From contig NC_018391.1 in NCBI RefSeq assembly GCF_000208865.1, positions 1,302,001 through 1,366,000 of the forward strand: DNA of 64,000 nt. Reading direction: 5' to 3'. A program made the translations under genes and the position numbers. Positions 24,344 through 37,182 of this stretch are shown piece after piece (position 1 is the first letter of the stretch; each line of letters starts with the position of its first letter). The notes under the pieces were generated by a model. That model was not told the origin of the DNA. It made no database searches and saw only the letters and a list, made by a program, of their open reading frames with translations. The DNA comes from Neospora caninum Liverpool (lineage: Eukaryota > Apicomplexa > Conoidasida > Eucoccidiorida > Sarcocystidae).

Positions 24344-27300
24344 TTTCGCTCAGCGTGGAGAGGGCAAGCCCCCACGAACGGCGAGGCGCAGACACGTCTC
24401 CGCGTACGGGCTAGGCGTCAGGCCCTCGCCACGGGGAAACTCCTTTTTTGAGCACCGCGTCACCTACAGCCCCCAGGTTGCACAGGCCAAGACATCAAGG
24501 CAAGCAGGCACGGGCTCCGCGATATCCGGCGCATGACAGCTTGACTTTTTACTCCCCGCAAGGGTCGCCGCCCTTCTCGCGAGCAGGATCCACGCAGTCG
24601 AGAGCGTCTCTCCCTTTGCATTTACACAGAGACTCAGTCGCGCGCGTCCCCGAGCACACTGCCTCGGCATTCACCCGCGGATTCGCTGCGCAGATATACT
24701 CTACGACAAGCTGGACAGCGCGAGAGAGAAGATGCGTGACAGCGGTTTTCCTTTCGGTCGTGCTCTGGAACTTTGTATCCCCGGCAACCGCCCCTCAAAC
24801 GGATGTGTTGCGCGAAACGCGTAGGCCTCCCCCTTGTTTACAGAAATGCGTGCTCCCAAACAGATGCCTCACGACACAGCCCAGACCTAGTCATCTCCCG
24901 TCCCACCCGGTTCCCCGATCAGCAGCCTCTCTCCAAAAAAACACGGGACTGCGTTTGGACCCCAATCTTGTGTCGCAGAACAGCACACCCGGAGGAGCTG
25001 GAACCCGCATAGCGAAGACTCACGCGGTGCTCGGCAGCAGAGAAGCGAAATCGGCGCGGATGAGCAGACAGCGACGTGAGAGAAACACGAAACGAACAAG
25101 AGTAATCGGAAGGCAATGAAGTGGTTCTATGGAGGGGACGAGGGTGGGTACTGCAAATGATGGGGAAAGCTGACGCCTCACATCGGCACGGTACGGAAAA
25201 AAAGTGACATCAGAGGGCGAGCAGTGAGAACGATAGAGAACGTGCTACTTGCGGAGAAAGCAGGCGAGAAAGCGGCGGAGAGACTCTTCAACTGTCGAGC
25301 TCGGCTAACCCGCCGTGAGCAACCTGGACCACTTCCCGCGATTTGAAGAAACAGCGGGGCTACGCGCAGGAGCAACAGAGCCTCGCGAAACCCCAACTCC
25401 TGTCATATTATGTCGGCATGCCCCACAGGATAAAACATATTCACGACGCGACAGAGTTTTGCTCCGTGAGACAGACGAACAATCCGCTGACACTCGAGAT
25501 CTGCAACACACATACACGGTCCCATGTTTCACAGGGTGAGGCCGTGCTGTCCACTGTGTGGACGCTCCGTCTGGAACCACAGCATGAAAAAGAATGAAGG
25601 GAAGACACCGGTTCACCCGAAACAGAACAAATAACTCGAGATGACCTGTCGGAACGGACTGCCCAAAAGAGACTGATAACCGAGAAGCAAACGTGGACGG
25701 CTAGCCACAGAGATGACGCGGCAGCTACGGTTGCACTCTCCGGGTCCCTGCTCGAGTCCCACCGAGGAAAGCATTGAAGGCCAAAGACGTCTTGGTCGGA
25801 TACTGACACGACGAAAAAAGGCAAGGATATCGAGTGGGTGGATGTGCTGCGCGAAAAGCGTAAGGAAGACCACCAAGTGCCCTGGGTGCACGTACCAGGG
25901 GCACGGGAGAGCTGTCGCATGCAGTAGATGCCAGCACAACAGGTGAAGGAGACTACAACAAAGATGAACCTGTACTTTTAGAAAGGGAGTGCAAGCTTTC
26001 GACGGAATCTCAAACGGGGAAGAAAGGCAGACGCACAGCAAAAAGAACATGCGACTCCCTCCGGTGGCCTAAAGGAACGAGATCTAGTGCCTTTCCTCCC
26101 GGACGACAGAAAGTGTGACGCCAGGAAAGTAAACAGATTCACTTTGATTCGAAAGCGGGAAAACGACGGAAAAGATATGAGGACACGACGGGAAGACAGC
26201 AAAGTGCACGTCTGTCCCAGTCGCGCCGCATAGAAAGATACGGCTTTTGACATAGATTCCTTGAAAAGCTGATTTTGCAGCTGTGTGTTCCAATCGAACT
26301 TCCGCAGAGGAAGAAGTGCTAAAAACGAACTCCGCGTCTTCCCATCTTCTTCATCATAGGCACACGCGAGGATGAACATCTGTTGCGCTGCGAATGGCCA
26401 GCCGTGCAAAATTATGGACATCCAGCGGTCTTTCCCTCTGGTTCGACCTCGGTGGAACAGTCGACGAAGCGCATGCACTTACAAACCGTCAGAAAGCGCC
26501 TTCGCGTAGAGCAACGCTGTGAGCAGTCGAGTAATGGTCGAATCGACGAGACCTGGAAGTGTCGAGTCGTGTTACTTGTGCTCGAGAAGCTTCAGAGATA
26601 AACCGCGTCCAACCGTTTCCGCAAACGGGTCGGCTGCGGAAACCCAGACAAGTGTGAAAGGTCCTGTCTGGGAACGCGTTGAAGTGTAACGCGTCACTCC
26701 GGCCCCGACTGGCGTGTCGCGGTCTGAGTTTCTGTCAATGTGCGCATCGAGCGGGAATCTCTCCTCCAAATTTCACTTCTCTCTAAGCCACGGTGTGTGT
26801 ACACATGCCTGCCGGGCAGCGTCTGCTCAAGGTTGCGTGTCCAACAATCGACCAGTTGCTGCGCATGTGCCATTGTCCCTCTCGATCCAAGCACTGATGA
26901 GCTCAACACCCCCGCGAAGCTGGGGTGCGGAAAAATGCAGGTGTTTCCCGCTTCTTTACAAATAAAATGAGTCTCTTCTCGTTGGACGGGACCCTTCTCT
27001 CGTCGGCGACACCGTTTCATGACCCCACCGTAGTATTTTTGCTGGGAGGGCTCGACTGCCAGTCTCGCAACTGGTCTCCGGCCCACGCGTGAGGACAACG
27101 TCGTGGAAGTTGTACGAGATGCCAATCGCCCGCTCACGCGCTGTCTTTCTTTGGTTTGCTGCAAGTCCCTGGTGCAGAGCTCGTTAAGTGTAGAGTCTAC
27201 AGGCCATTGTCGCCGACACCCCCTTACCCCAGACCCCGGATCCTCGAGGAACTCGCCGTAGAGTCCGGTGCCGCCGTTTTTCCGCCTGCTCTGGCAGGGG

Positions 27301-27717
27301 GATTCAGGGCACCGTGCTCGCCATGCACCAAGTAAAAGACAAAAATGTGTCGAAGCGGTTGTCGTCCCAGAGTGCTTCTGGCTCTTGATACCGGCCGAAC
27401 GCAGGAACTTACTTATCCCTGCCTCCGTAGGTCTCCCAGGAGTCTTGTGAACGTTTCCTCCGTCCCAACATGAACGTAAGGGAACGTCAGATCTCAGAGA
27501 CAAACAGACTTGCGTACCTGACAAGGAGGGCCGGAGCGACACCCGGACCCTTTGGGCAACTCGACACCGAACATGCCGATCTTTTTTCGGCGTCGAAATC
27601 GCGGTCGTCTTCTAGTCTCCTGTTTCTTTCCAAGACATCATTCGAACGCGTTCCGCCAATCCAACGCGTTGTCTGTCGCCGCAGTGCCGAGCAAAGCATC
27701 TTCCGCGGTTCTGTATG
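24344..27717. other. Divergent intergenic region
   Basis: This lies between the minus-strand membrane protein gene and the plus-strand methyltransferase gene and probably contains both promoters and 5' UTRs. Open frames exist on the minus strand at 27542-26694 and 26478-25978, but they begin at non-ATG codons and show no domain. I do not call them genes. Confidence 0.45.
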
Positions 27718-27788
27718 TTACCTGCAGGGGTTCTAGAGCCATTTAACTGGAAGTAGAAGATATGTAAAACTACTATAATACAACCTAT
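27718..27788 (-). pseudogene. Nuclear mitochondrial fragment of cob (NUMT) next to a start codon
   Basis: The minus strand encodes GCIIVVLHIFYFQLNG followed by SRTPAGN, a cytochrome b segment (apicomplexan cob reads closely similar, with LHIFYLHLNG). The fragment is about 71 bases, AT-rich, and in antisense orientation to the methyltransferase gene. It ends roughly ten bases before that gene's ATG at 27798, so the mitochondrial insert forms the proximal 5' UTR or promoter. Confidence 0.85.
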
Positions 27789-27797
27789 ATCGTCACC

Positions 27798-30700
27798 ATG
27801 AACGCGTTTCGCCTGCGCCACCTCGAGCAGGCTCTTGAACTCTACCATAAGCTCCCCGCCACTCCGTCTGCTTCCTCCTCCGCGTCTCCGTCTCTGCCCC
27901 TCGATCTCTTTGTTCGACACTACTTCAAATGCCACAAGTCCATCAACAGCGCAGACAAACTCTTCATCACTAGCCACCTGTATCAGATCGTCAAGTGGAA
28001 AGGGCTTCTCGACTTCCTCACTCCGCCCCCGGCTGCGTGGAGCAGCCGCATCAGAACCTACTTCATTTCTGATAGGTGCGTTCCTGCATGCGAAAACCCC
28101 TGCTTGCCTCTCTCCCCCCGCACACCACCAATTCATCGCCAACTGTCAGAAACTTTGATGAACTATGTCGTGTAGATAGATGCAACACGCGAAATATGTA
28201 TATATACATATATATATATAAAGCAACGTGTCTGTCTAGTTGACACATTGACTGAGGAGACGGAAGGCTTCTTGTGTCTACCAAACCACGAAGGCTCCGT
28301 GGACGCCGGCTGTCGATTGACAAGGAGTGCGCAATGAACCCCTCTATGTCGATTAGCATAGGTATTGCAGCAGCTGAGACGTTGTCACACAGTCTGGTGC
28401 TGAAAGGTAAAGCGGAACAGCAGGGGCAGCGTAGCAGTGGGAGAGCTGCCTGCTCACTTTTCAAATGATTTCCGCTCGATTGACCGTGCGTAGGCTATTG
28501 GTTTCGGTGTATTTCCTTTCAGGTGGAAGTTGCACTCGACCAACGAACGCCTTCCTCCACATCTGCGCTGTTCTTTCCCCGAGCCTCTGTTTGCTCGCTT
28601 GGAGGCAGCCCTGGGGACGGTAAAGGCAATCCAGGTCTGTAACATTCTGAATGAGGATCCTCCGACCTTCCTGCGTGTCAACTCAAACAAGATATCCCGA
28701 GAAAGACTCTACAAATTTCTTCTTAACAAGGGTGAGTCACTGACGTAGCTCAGTCGACTTCTTTCCATCCTCTGACCTATGGTGCGTGTACCTTAGCAAG
28801 GCGATATGTATTTAGTGTCCGGAAGAGACTGCAGATGTTCTGAAAAGGGGTGGCAGCGACAGGTGGTCGGCCGTTTGTCTCTGGCTTTCTTGCCGTGACA
28901 TCTCCACGATCACACATGTGTTTGTCTGCATCGCCTCGCGCCGACGCACGCACAAAGCTTCGGTAGATATGCCCAATGAACTGCTACGTCGACAAGCGTG
29001 GAGGCACACACTGAAAAAACATTGTTGCTTCCACGTAGCGGCAGAGGAAAGGAACATGGTATTGCGAACAGTGACATTGAACCGATTATGCATTGGTATC
29101 CCGAAGGTAGGGGAGGATACTGTGTGCACCAAGTCCAAAGGAAAAACCGGTTTACAGCGCCAAGACAGGCAAACAGATGATATAACGATCACACAGCAGT
29201 CCAGTGGGGTGGTGGTGTACAGCGATCATAAAGAACTTGGTTGTCTGCATCTCATCTGTGCCCCTGATTCCCCTCAAGAAAATGCCGAAGAACATGGCAT
29301 GCGAAACACGACGTCGTGTGCAGGCTATGAGAAACCGTGGGAACAGTGCCGACAATTCAGCGAGCGTACTCGGTGCATTTGTTGGGGCATCAGTCCAGAA
29401 ACTTGCAACCGTCGTATACCTTGTTTCCGTGAAGCGTTCACTCTGTGCATGCAGGCGTTCTCGTTGAAAAGTGCGTCAACTCGCCTTTTGGTCTCGTCCT
29501 TCCTCAGAGACAAAAGCTCGGAGATTTGCCTGAATTCAAGAGTGGTTTCTTCGACATTCAGGACGAGGCTTCTCAGCTGGTCGCGTTCAAGCTCCAGGTC
29601 AGCCACAGGGGTCACGTGTCTCGCGGAGGTGTCAGAACAGACAGAGTCGCCCTCTTGGTAGCTGGGACCAGTCTTATGCGAACCACCACTTTTCTCCAAG
29701 CTTGTCTGACAATTTGAAAGCAGTATTTGTATGTTAATGGCAGATCGTGGCAGAGCTTCAGGCTTCGTTCATGGCCGGAAAAACTTGTGGCAACTGTTTC
29801 GATGTCGTCTTCCTGTATCCTCTCCCAAAGAAGGAAACTGCTGTCGGACACCGAGACTCAGAAAGCTAACTCGTTGTGGGGGAAACGAGCGAGTGCTTGA
29901 CTAAAAAGTGGTCTGCCTCTCGGTGAAAGGTCTGTGCCATTGGTGCAACGCCCTTTTCCAGCATAGGAAGATCACATTTCTCTGGAAGACGCTTTCTGTG
30001 GTTCCGTGGCGATGCATTGTTTGTCGAGCGGGAGGCGGTGGCCAGACCCTTACCGCTGTAAATGACGGAGTTGCCAGAGGTGATTTCACCATTCGCCTGG
30101 ATCGGTTCCACTTTGAACGCCAGAGCATTATCGATGATAGGCTGCCGCATACGCACATCCCGTCACATGCAGGCCCACTGAGGGTCTCGGCGTCGTCCCA
30201 AGGTGTTCATTGAATGCATATTATGTCACATGCACAAATGTTGCACCCCCCCTCTATTTTTTGTATGCCTTTCCTTCTGCCAACTATTCTGTCTTTTGCA
30301 TATGCGTCACGTACATGCGAGCATCTGCTTCTTTTGTTATTGTTTTCCAGGTTGAACCGGGGCAGAAGGTTTTGGACTACTGCGCCGGAAGCGGAGGGAA
30401 GACACTTGCCTTTGGGCCATTGCTTGGGAACACCGGTCGACTGTATTTACATGACACGAGGGAGCATATGCTTCTGGAGGCAAAGAAGAGGTTAAAACGG
30501 GCAGGCATTCAAAACTATCAAGTTCTCTTTCCACACGCCACTCCCGACCATGTGTTCAAGAAGTTGAGAGGCCAAATGGACTGGGTGAGTGGCTCAACCT
30601 AAAAGCGAGGCCGTTCCATTGCCGCGCCGCGTGATATCACACTCCGGCCTCCTTGGGGGAACTCGGACGCCGGTCGCGCCGTATTCTCGAGAACGACCAG

Positions 30701-31700
30701 TTGTCGAATCTTTTTAGATTTTCTGCCGACAAAACGGTATTATCGCCGGTCCAGTTGCACGCAGCAGCAGAAGTATAGGGTGTCAGTGGAAATCATCACA
30801 CGGGAGCGTTAGGACCTCTGTGCCCCAACAGAAAAAGGACCCCGGACGGCTCACCGCAGCCCGGGTCGGCGGTATCACGGTACGACCCCCTCTTTGCCAT
30901 TCCTATTGTTAGCTGATTTGCTATAGTTTTCCTGCGTATTCAGGTTCTCTGTGACGTGCCCTGCACTGCAACCGGGACGCTCCGACGGAACCCCGAGCTC
31001 AAGTGGAAATATTCCGACGAGAAGGTACACAGTGGTGCTTCAAGTTTCACCGCCTCTTAGATAGGAAATTGCTGCAGAGAACTGCACGTGGATCGACCAT
31101 CAGATTGGCATCTTCCATCTTGCGCCGGTGACACATCTGCAAAAGGATGAAGAGTGAGGGTTAGCTGTCGAACCGTTTTTTAAGACGTTTTCGGCTTTGT
31201 CTCCACCGTGTGTCCTGCTGGCGTTGCAGCTTTTTGATTTAGTAGCATTACAAAGGGAGATCTTTGCTTCTGCATTGGTATACATGAAGCCGGACAAGGG
31301 TCGAATTGTTTACAGTACCAGCAGCATACTGGACGAGGAAAACGTTCACCAGGTAAGCAGGAGACTCAGACGTTCCATATCTTCAGTGTCAGTTGTAATG
31401 CGAGCACCCAGTAACACTCGGTTCGTATCCACTTTTCGAGCTCGGCTGTGGTTGACTGGCTACACATGTTGAGGGTCACTCTATTGCTCCGAAGTGTCCT
31501 ACGCACGTCTGCTCTGGAAGCCTACGTGCTAGCTTACGTATGACGCTTTCCGCTGTCGGATGCTATTCTCTGATATTCAGGTCAAATTCTTCTGCCAACA
31601 ACACGGCTTAGTACTAAGCGAGGCACCCTTCCATGCATTGCCGCAGTCTAAGGGCATGGATGGTTTCTTCTGTGCAATACTCGAAAAACGACATGATTGA
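27798..31700 (+). CDS. RsmB/NOL1/NOP2/Sun-family RNA m5C methyltransferase-like protein
   Basis: Seven exons (27798-28075, 28523-28731, 29455-29597, 30351-30584, 30944-31024, 31230-31352, 31581-31700) join in phase to 395 residues. The N-terminal part is a helical RsmB-type domain. A PUA-less linker leads to FDIQDEASQLVAFKL. The SAM-binding Rossmann core has motif I DYCAGSGGKTLA (from residue 219) and motif IV CDVPCTATGTLRRNPELKW with Cys295. Motif VI is IVYSTSSILDEEN, where the family normally has YSTCSI; Ser346 therefore replaces the cysteine nucleophile. The C-terminus ends with MDGFFCAILEK, typical of the family. These enzymes transfer methyl from S-adenosylmethionine to C5 of cytosine in rRNA or tRNA. 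The overall layout resembles bacterial RsmB-like proteins, so an organellar target is possible but unproven. The start ATG is the first in the exon. Confidence 0.92.
28195..28220. repeat. TA-rich microsatellite in methyltransferase intron 1
   Basis: An imperfect alternating AT tract (atgtatatatacatatatat and on) lies in the first intron of the methyltransferase gene. No function is evident. Confidence 0.85.
29198..29255 (+). pseudogene. cox1 5'-end NUMT inside a methyltransferase intron
   Basis: This 58-base stretch matches 37183-37240 with five differences. It reads VVYSDHKELGCLHLI, the start of apicomplexan cox1 ([10 protein letters not shown]...). It lies in the second intron of the methyltransferase gene, in sense orientation, about 200 bases before the acceptor of exon 3. 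It would be spliced out. Confidence 0.82.
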
Positions 31701-34700
31701 TTCCACGACTCGCAAAAAGCGTGTACCAAGTGTTTGAGGCTTGCCGAAGACGGACACGCCTGTCCGAGGGGTCGCCCGGCGGATGTCTCTGAGGGGTAAA
31801 TGGAGGTTTTTGGAACGCATGTTCTTGCATGTGGTAGGCACGCGAGCTGCTGCTTTTTCAATGGTACTCTTCCCTATTCGACGCTCAATGCCTGGCCAAC
31901 GCCTCTGCCTTGTTAGATCGATATCACATGCAGGATCTTAGGCACGGGATAGCCCTGTACCTCGAGAAACGACTCAGGCCCAAGAGTCAACGACGAGCTT
32001 TATCGTATGATGACGTACGCTCAGTTCCGTTTTTTAAAAACCATCAAACTGTCCGTCCTTCTATCGTCTCAATTCATGGGTTCACGAGAAGCACCTGTAC
32101 GGCTACATTGAACACTGCACCTAGGCTTTCTCTCGTCACATCCGTCCAGTAAGATTCTGAAAATCTCAGAACCGCAACTGTCCTGTCCGCTGTCATAGGG
32201 CTGGTGAGGAGTCTTGTTTCCTGTGCGTTCCTCTGAGCACGAAAGGCTGGAGTATCACGTACACAACTCGCTGCGTTGAGTGAAACAGAAGCGTGTGGCA
32301 GTAGACCCCTGTTTTCAGACACTCTCGTTGGTCACACAGGGAACTTCACTTACCCCGTGGCATGGTTTCTTGTGGACAAGAGGACTGAAGCTAGGTAAAG
32401 CGTGGGCAATACTCGGTGATCTAAGCCCTCTAGGGGTGCAAGGAGTACTCTCCTGCTAATTTCTTTCCTTCTTCGTCGAGGGTCACCGCCGCCCTGATTC
32501 ACGTTAATCGTGCAAACAAAATGATCTTCGACGAGCAAAACTACTGGCGAAAACAGAGCTCCCTGCCAATTTAAAACCCGATGTTTCACCCACTCTGCCA
32601 CAGTTCCATTAATTCGGGCAGGGCATGCTAACTCCGCTTCTTTTCCTGCGTCATCCGAACCCTTCTCATGGGCAAATTTTCAGTACTGTAGTAATTTCTC
32701 CATTGTACACCACCGATTCATGTGCCGACCACCCGTTTTCTCCGTGTGCTGGCAACTCCATTAAAGGTCTCGCTCTATTTTCCTATGCCCGCTACCAAAC
32801 AGGCGCCAAAAATATAAAATACCAGGCAAACGCAGATTTTAGCAGAACCTCTGTCAACAACCCATCATGCAGAAGCAGCATTTATACCTTATGGAGTGTC
32901 ATCGGAGATAAACTCTAGATTTAGTCCGAGCAACGCTTCACCACGGGTAATTGTCGAAACACCCGCATATGTCGCCAGCGGTAATGCTGCGCTACACAAT
33001 GTCGAAATGTCGCCAATCGCGGCGAAGGAGGCACGACACAAAACGACTGATGCCGTCGACACGTCAAGCGAGTGCTTTGTCACATAGCCCTGTTCAGCAA
33101 TTCGGACCCGCTCCTAGGTTTTCACCGTACGTCTCTTCACGCAGCTTCCCTTGAAGACAAGCACTCAACGATTGCGGCAAAAGACGCAATCCTGTGTTTC
33201 GCCGGCGGCAGCACCGTTCGGCCAAGCCACGGAATCCGCTCTTACGATTGCGGACACAGTGTCTTAGAGTAACGCCCGAGCAAAGAAACTTCTAGCTCGG
33301 CACGATCGAATCCGGCTGCCTGTTAACAGCAGAACACCCTCGCGTTCTCACCTTCTAAGGTGTCGAGCTAGAAACGGTCTCCCGCAAACCGGCTGACTGG
33401 TCTATTGCATCTTCATGGGAAGAGCCTGGTATTAGTAAACGTTTTCTCTCAAGTTGCACGGGGGTTACCACGCGACGGAAGAAAGATTATCGTTTGGAAT
33501 CAGTGCCTTTTCTCTTTGGATCCCGCATTCGGTTCACGAAACCCCACCTTCAGTGCCGCGTCCCCGTTAGGCGGTTGGCGGCCGATTGTATCAAGAAATT
33601 GTCTCACCACTGTGCTGATCGACGGCAAGTTTCTCTTTGTTGTCGTCGTCGCAGCGAGATTCCCATCCGACCCGCGTACGAACCGGTTCTGCCGACAAGC
33701 TTATAAGCGCAAGCGAATCACCTGATGATCGCGGGTTGCCACAAAAGCTTGCCAAGTCCGGGATGGAGAACATTGCGCTTAGAGCAAAGACCGGCGATAC
33801 TATTTTCTACAGGAGGCGTGGTTGATCCCACCGCAGCTGCGTAATTGCTCCTACTCTGACGCGGGCAAGCGCCGTCGCTATGTATACTCGAGCGTCTAAT
33901 CCCCGCAAAAGGACGCGAATACGGTCACATTCACAAATTCATGCTTTTTTTCTATTCCTTCGTGCAGCCTCAAGGCGCGCCGACGCTACGCACACGAGCC
34001 ACTGAGCAGCAGCTCGCTCTCGGAGAGACTTCACACCATATCCGTTATTTCGTCTGCTTCCGCCGAAACCGTTAGCGAGGGGGCCGCGTCAATATCGGGC
34101 AAAAGCGGCTGACTCCCCTCGGCTGTCTCGGACCACCTATATCTCTTACTAGTGACCCGACGTAGCAAAGGGCCCGGCGAGCAAGCGGAAGCGATAGTGA
34201 CCTGAACCACGCCCCATGCCGCGCTCGCGAGCCGCCAGATTAAGCTGACGTCCCGCTCTGTTTGAATTTTCCAGCATTCGTTTTCCCCCCGGAATGTCGG
34301 TGGTGAACGTCGCAGTGCCGAGTCCGCACCGGATTTGCGATAATGTTCAATCGTTTTGCACTTGCCTTGCTCATGAAATCCACGGCGGGATGCTCTCGAT
34401 GGCGGCAGACGTTGGCTTCAGTTAGTTTGCCTGATTCCTGTAGTGTCCCTCAGCATGGAAACAGGTTTTAAGGTTACGCTATCTTCGAATCCGCTTTGCA
34501 AAGGGTACTCTCGCGAACGACTCAGATTTTGCGGGTGTACACGTACACAAGAATTTTCAAAGATCATTTCAGGCATCTTCCTCTGCCCCCTCCCATCGGC
34601 TCTTGCTCACAGTTGTTTCTCCGACGGTGGTTCTGCGCTGGCACATGGAGCGGAAATGCGTGTGAAGCAGCGCAGAGAAAATGCATCCTCGAGCCAGGGA

Positions 34701-37182
34701 CTCTTCGTTGTAATCAGGTGCTAGTAGCGATTCAGAGGCAACGCTAGCAACAATGGAGCAGGCGCCACTCTGATGATCCGGTGCTTTTTCCTCGGCATAA
34801 CGCGTCTCCGATTCTCTTAATGACCCTGGGTCCCCCCGGAAACAAAAATTCTCTGGGCGGTCTCCAGGAGCCTGCTTAGTCGTTGTCCTCATTGAACGCA
34901 TTTTCGAAAGAATCACTCGAAAATGCAACGACGTTCGAGGTCTGCGGCGGTAGGTCCTCGCGGCGACTACGCGGGTACACTCCTATTTTCTATGAAGATA
35001 GATTACTAAAAAGACAGCGTGAGCCCACCATGACAAAGCCGCTTATAGACTCCTTATTCCGTGACTCACTCCTTTCCTTAAAAGAGCTTGAGACCGGAGC
35101 AATCAGTCCTCCATGTTTGGATGTGCCCGCAAACAGCTACGACAGATTGAGCAGTCGGTCCTAATTCCTGTAAGTAGAATGTACCTTTGGGATTTATGCA
35201 TCCTCTTTCACCATCGATTTTAATTGGTTAGAGCTAACGAGTAGAAGCTAAGACTCGTGCAGAGAAGAGGATTTGCCTGCACAACACCATATGCAATGCC
35301 GCCTATGCTTCTGCGCAGAAGTACTCATGTCTGAAAGTGACTTACGGCGTCTTTCCTACCTGTGTTATCCACGATCAAACTCAACACGACACACCTATTT
35401 CGGAGATGCAGTGATCGAATTGTCGCGCAACGAAGCAGGCAGACGCGTGGTTTCGTTGTAGCGGACTCATGAGAATGAAGGATCCGGCTGGTTTTCTCCC
35501 GCCAACAGCCCTTTCCAGTCCCCGGAAATGGAACCTCGGAGGTACCATAACGACGAGGCATGGGCAGCCACAGTAAAGTCTGTCAAGGTTCGATTCAGCT
35601 CATGTCTTATAACGCATATCTTTCGCCCTCTCTCTGTGCAACCAGAAATGGGCGGCATCCGGAGAGAGCTGTAAACCGAAAAACTGTAGAACAGCGCCGT
35701 TAAACAGTGGCGCCGCATTTCGCGTTGAAGGATATATATTTTCAGACTGCCTCACTAAGAGCCACAGCCCTTTAAGTTGTCACATGGCTCTCCGAAGTAT
35801 CTCACAGCGCGAATACATGTCCATAAAAATGAAGGCGGCAGATACACGAGGGCTAAAGTCCTTTATACGCGTGAGAGAGGCCAGCTGCCAAAGGCGAGCG
35901 GAGGCTCAATTGGTCACAATATTGTAGCTTGCGGTAGTACAGACTCACCCAGGAGGCATTGCAGGGTGGTCGCCTCCACTCTTCAGAATGTCACCTCGAC
36001 AAATCGCCGTGACACGGTCGGGCCTTCCCTGTCTGTCAGCTCAGCTGTTTCCTCTGAAAAGCCGGCCAGCCGCGACGTTGTAAAATCTGGCTACGAACAG
36101 GCGTTGGCTGCGTCTCATACGCGCGCATTCCAGAGACCAGCATGATGTTGTTGGAGTATTGGCAGGCCTGAAATGATACTGCATTGCCTTCCTGCTTGAA
36201 AGCTCCTTGCATGTAATATAGCTAGCTCAGGCTGGTTTGATGGAGAGCCCCATTCATTCTACTATGGTCCGGTAAAGCCAGAGAAAGGTCCCTCCGAAAA
36301 TGAGCCACTGTATCAAGTCTGTCACAATCTAGCCTACACGAGCGTGACTTACTTCAGGCCGCTCCGGTTGGTTGCTGCAAAGTCACCGTCTAGGCAGTCC
36401 TGCTCCATTTGTTGCTGCGCTGCCTATTTCGCCAGAGAAATCGCCGAGCCGTGGAGGCTGAGCAGGATGTTGGCTCCTGACTTTAACGCTGCAAACTGTA
36501 AAGAACGGGCTCCGGAAGAGTCGTGTAGGTACAAGCCGTAGAGGAAGCAGATTACTAAGGTGAAGCATCATGCTATTCATTTACGTAGGATGATTTCCTC
36601 TCAAATCGAGCAGTGCTACGCAGGCGTTTGCAATGTTAACCATATAAGCAGGGAAGCCGGGATGCTCTGCCATCCATCAGCTGATATGTGGATGGTGTTG
36701 TTTCTTTAATTTCTTAACACCTTTGAGTGTTCGGTACTCTGGCCCCACTCTGTGTCTCATTCGCTGAATCAAGGCGCCATAATCATGCTCTGGTGCTTGT
36801 GAGTTTTGCGACTAGAAGCTGGTCGTGCAAGCGCACTCGGATGACTTCCAATCCAGGCAAGATGAGTTGGTATATTCAGTAAGGGTGGAGTCCATGGCTT
36901 GGTTGTTGTGTGCGGTATTCGGACATGCTGGACATGTCGACCACGGTTCCCAATACTGTGCTTAATGGTGTTGGGATCATGCGGATCCGCTCCTTGATGA
37001 TGGCCAGCCCGTTACAGATATCGGGTGGCAAGAGCCACCGCTGCGTCCGTTAGCTCAGGATTTGAATCGCAAAAAACACGAGAGTTTGTCACCTCTGTGT
37101 GGGGTCAATTCCTGAATGCCAGGGGGCAAATACACAGCCAACACGATCCGGTTGTTTGGGAATAACTCCCTTATGAAAGGGT
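31701..37182. other. Gene-poor region, first part
   Basis: No gene can be supported over about 5.5 kb. Open frames are short, none exceeds about 125 codons, and they scatter over all six frames. There are no convincing splice chains, family motifs, tRNA or rRNA genes. The first part probably includes the methyltransferase 3' UTR. Confidence 0.5.

Noticed and set aside
26694..27542. 282-codon minus-strand open frame upstream of the methyltransferase gene
   Set aside because: It starts at a non-ATG codon, has no recognisable domain and looks like GC-rich chance open sequence.
32560..32605. Minus-strand sequence resembling the start of a tRNA-Leu (GTGGCAGAGTGGG with a TTTTAAA loop)
   Set aside because: The anticodon stem does not pair and no T-arm with GGTTCGANNCC follows at the right distance.
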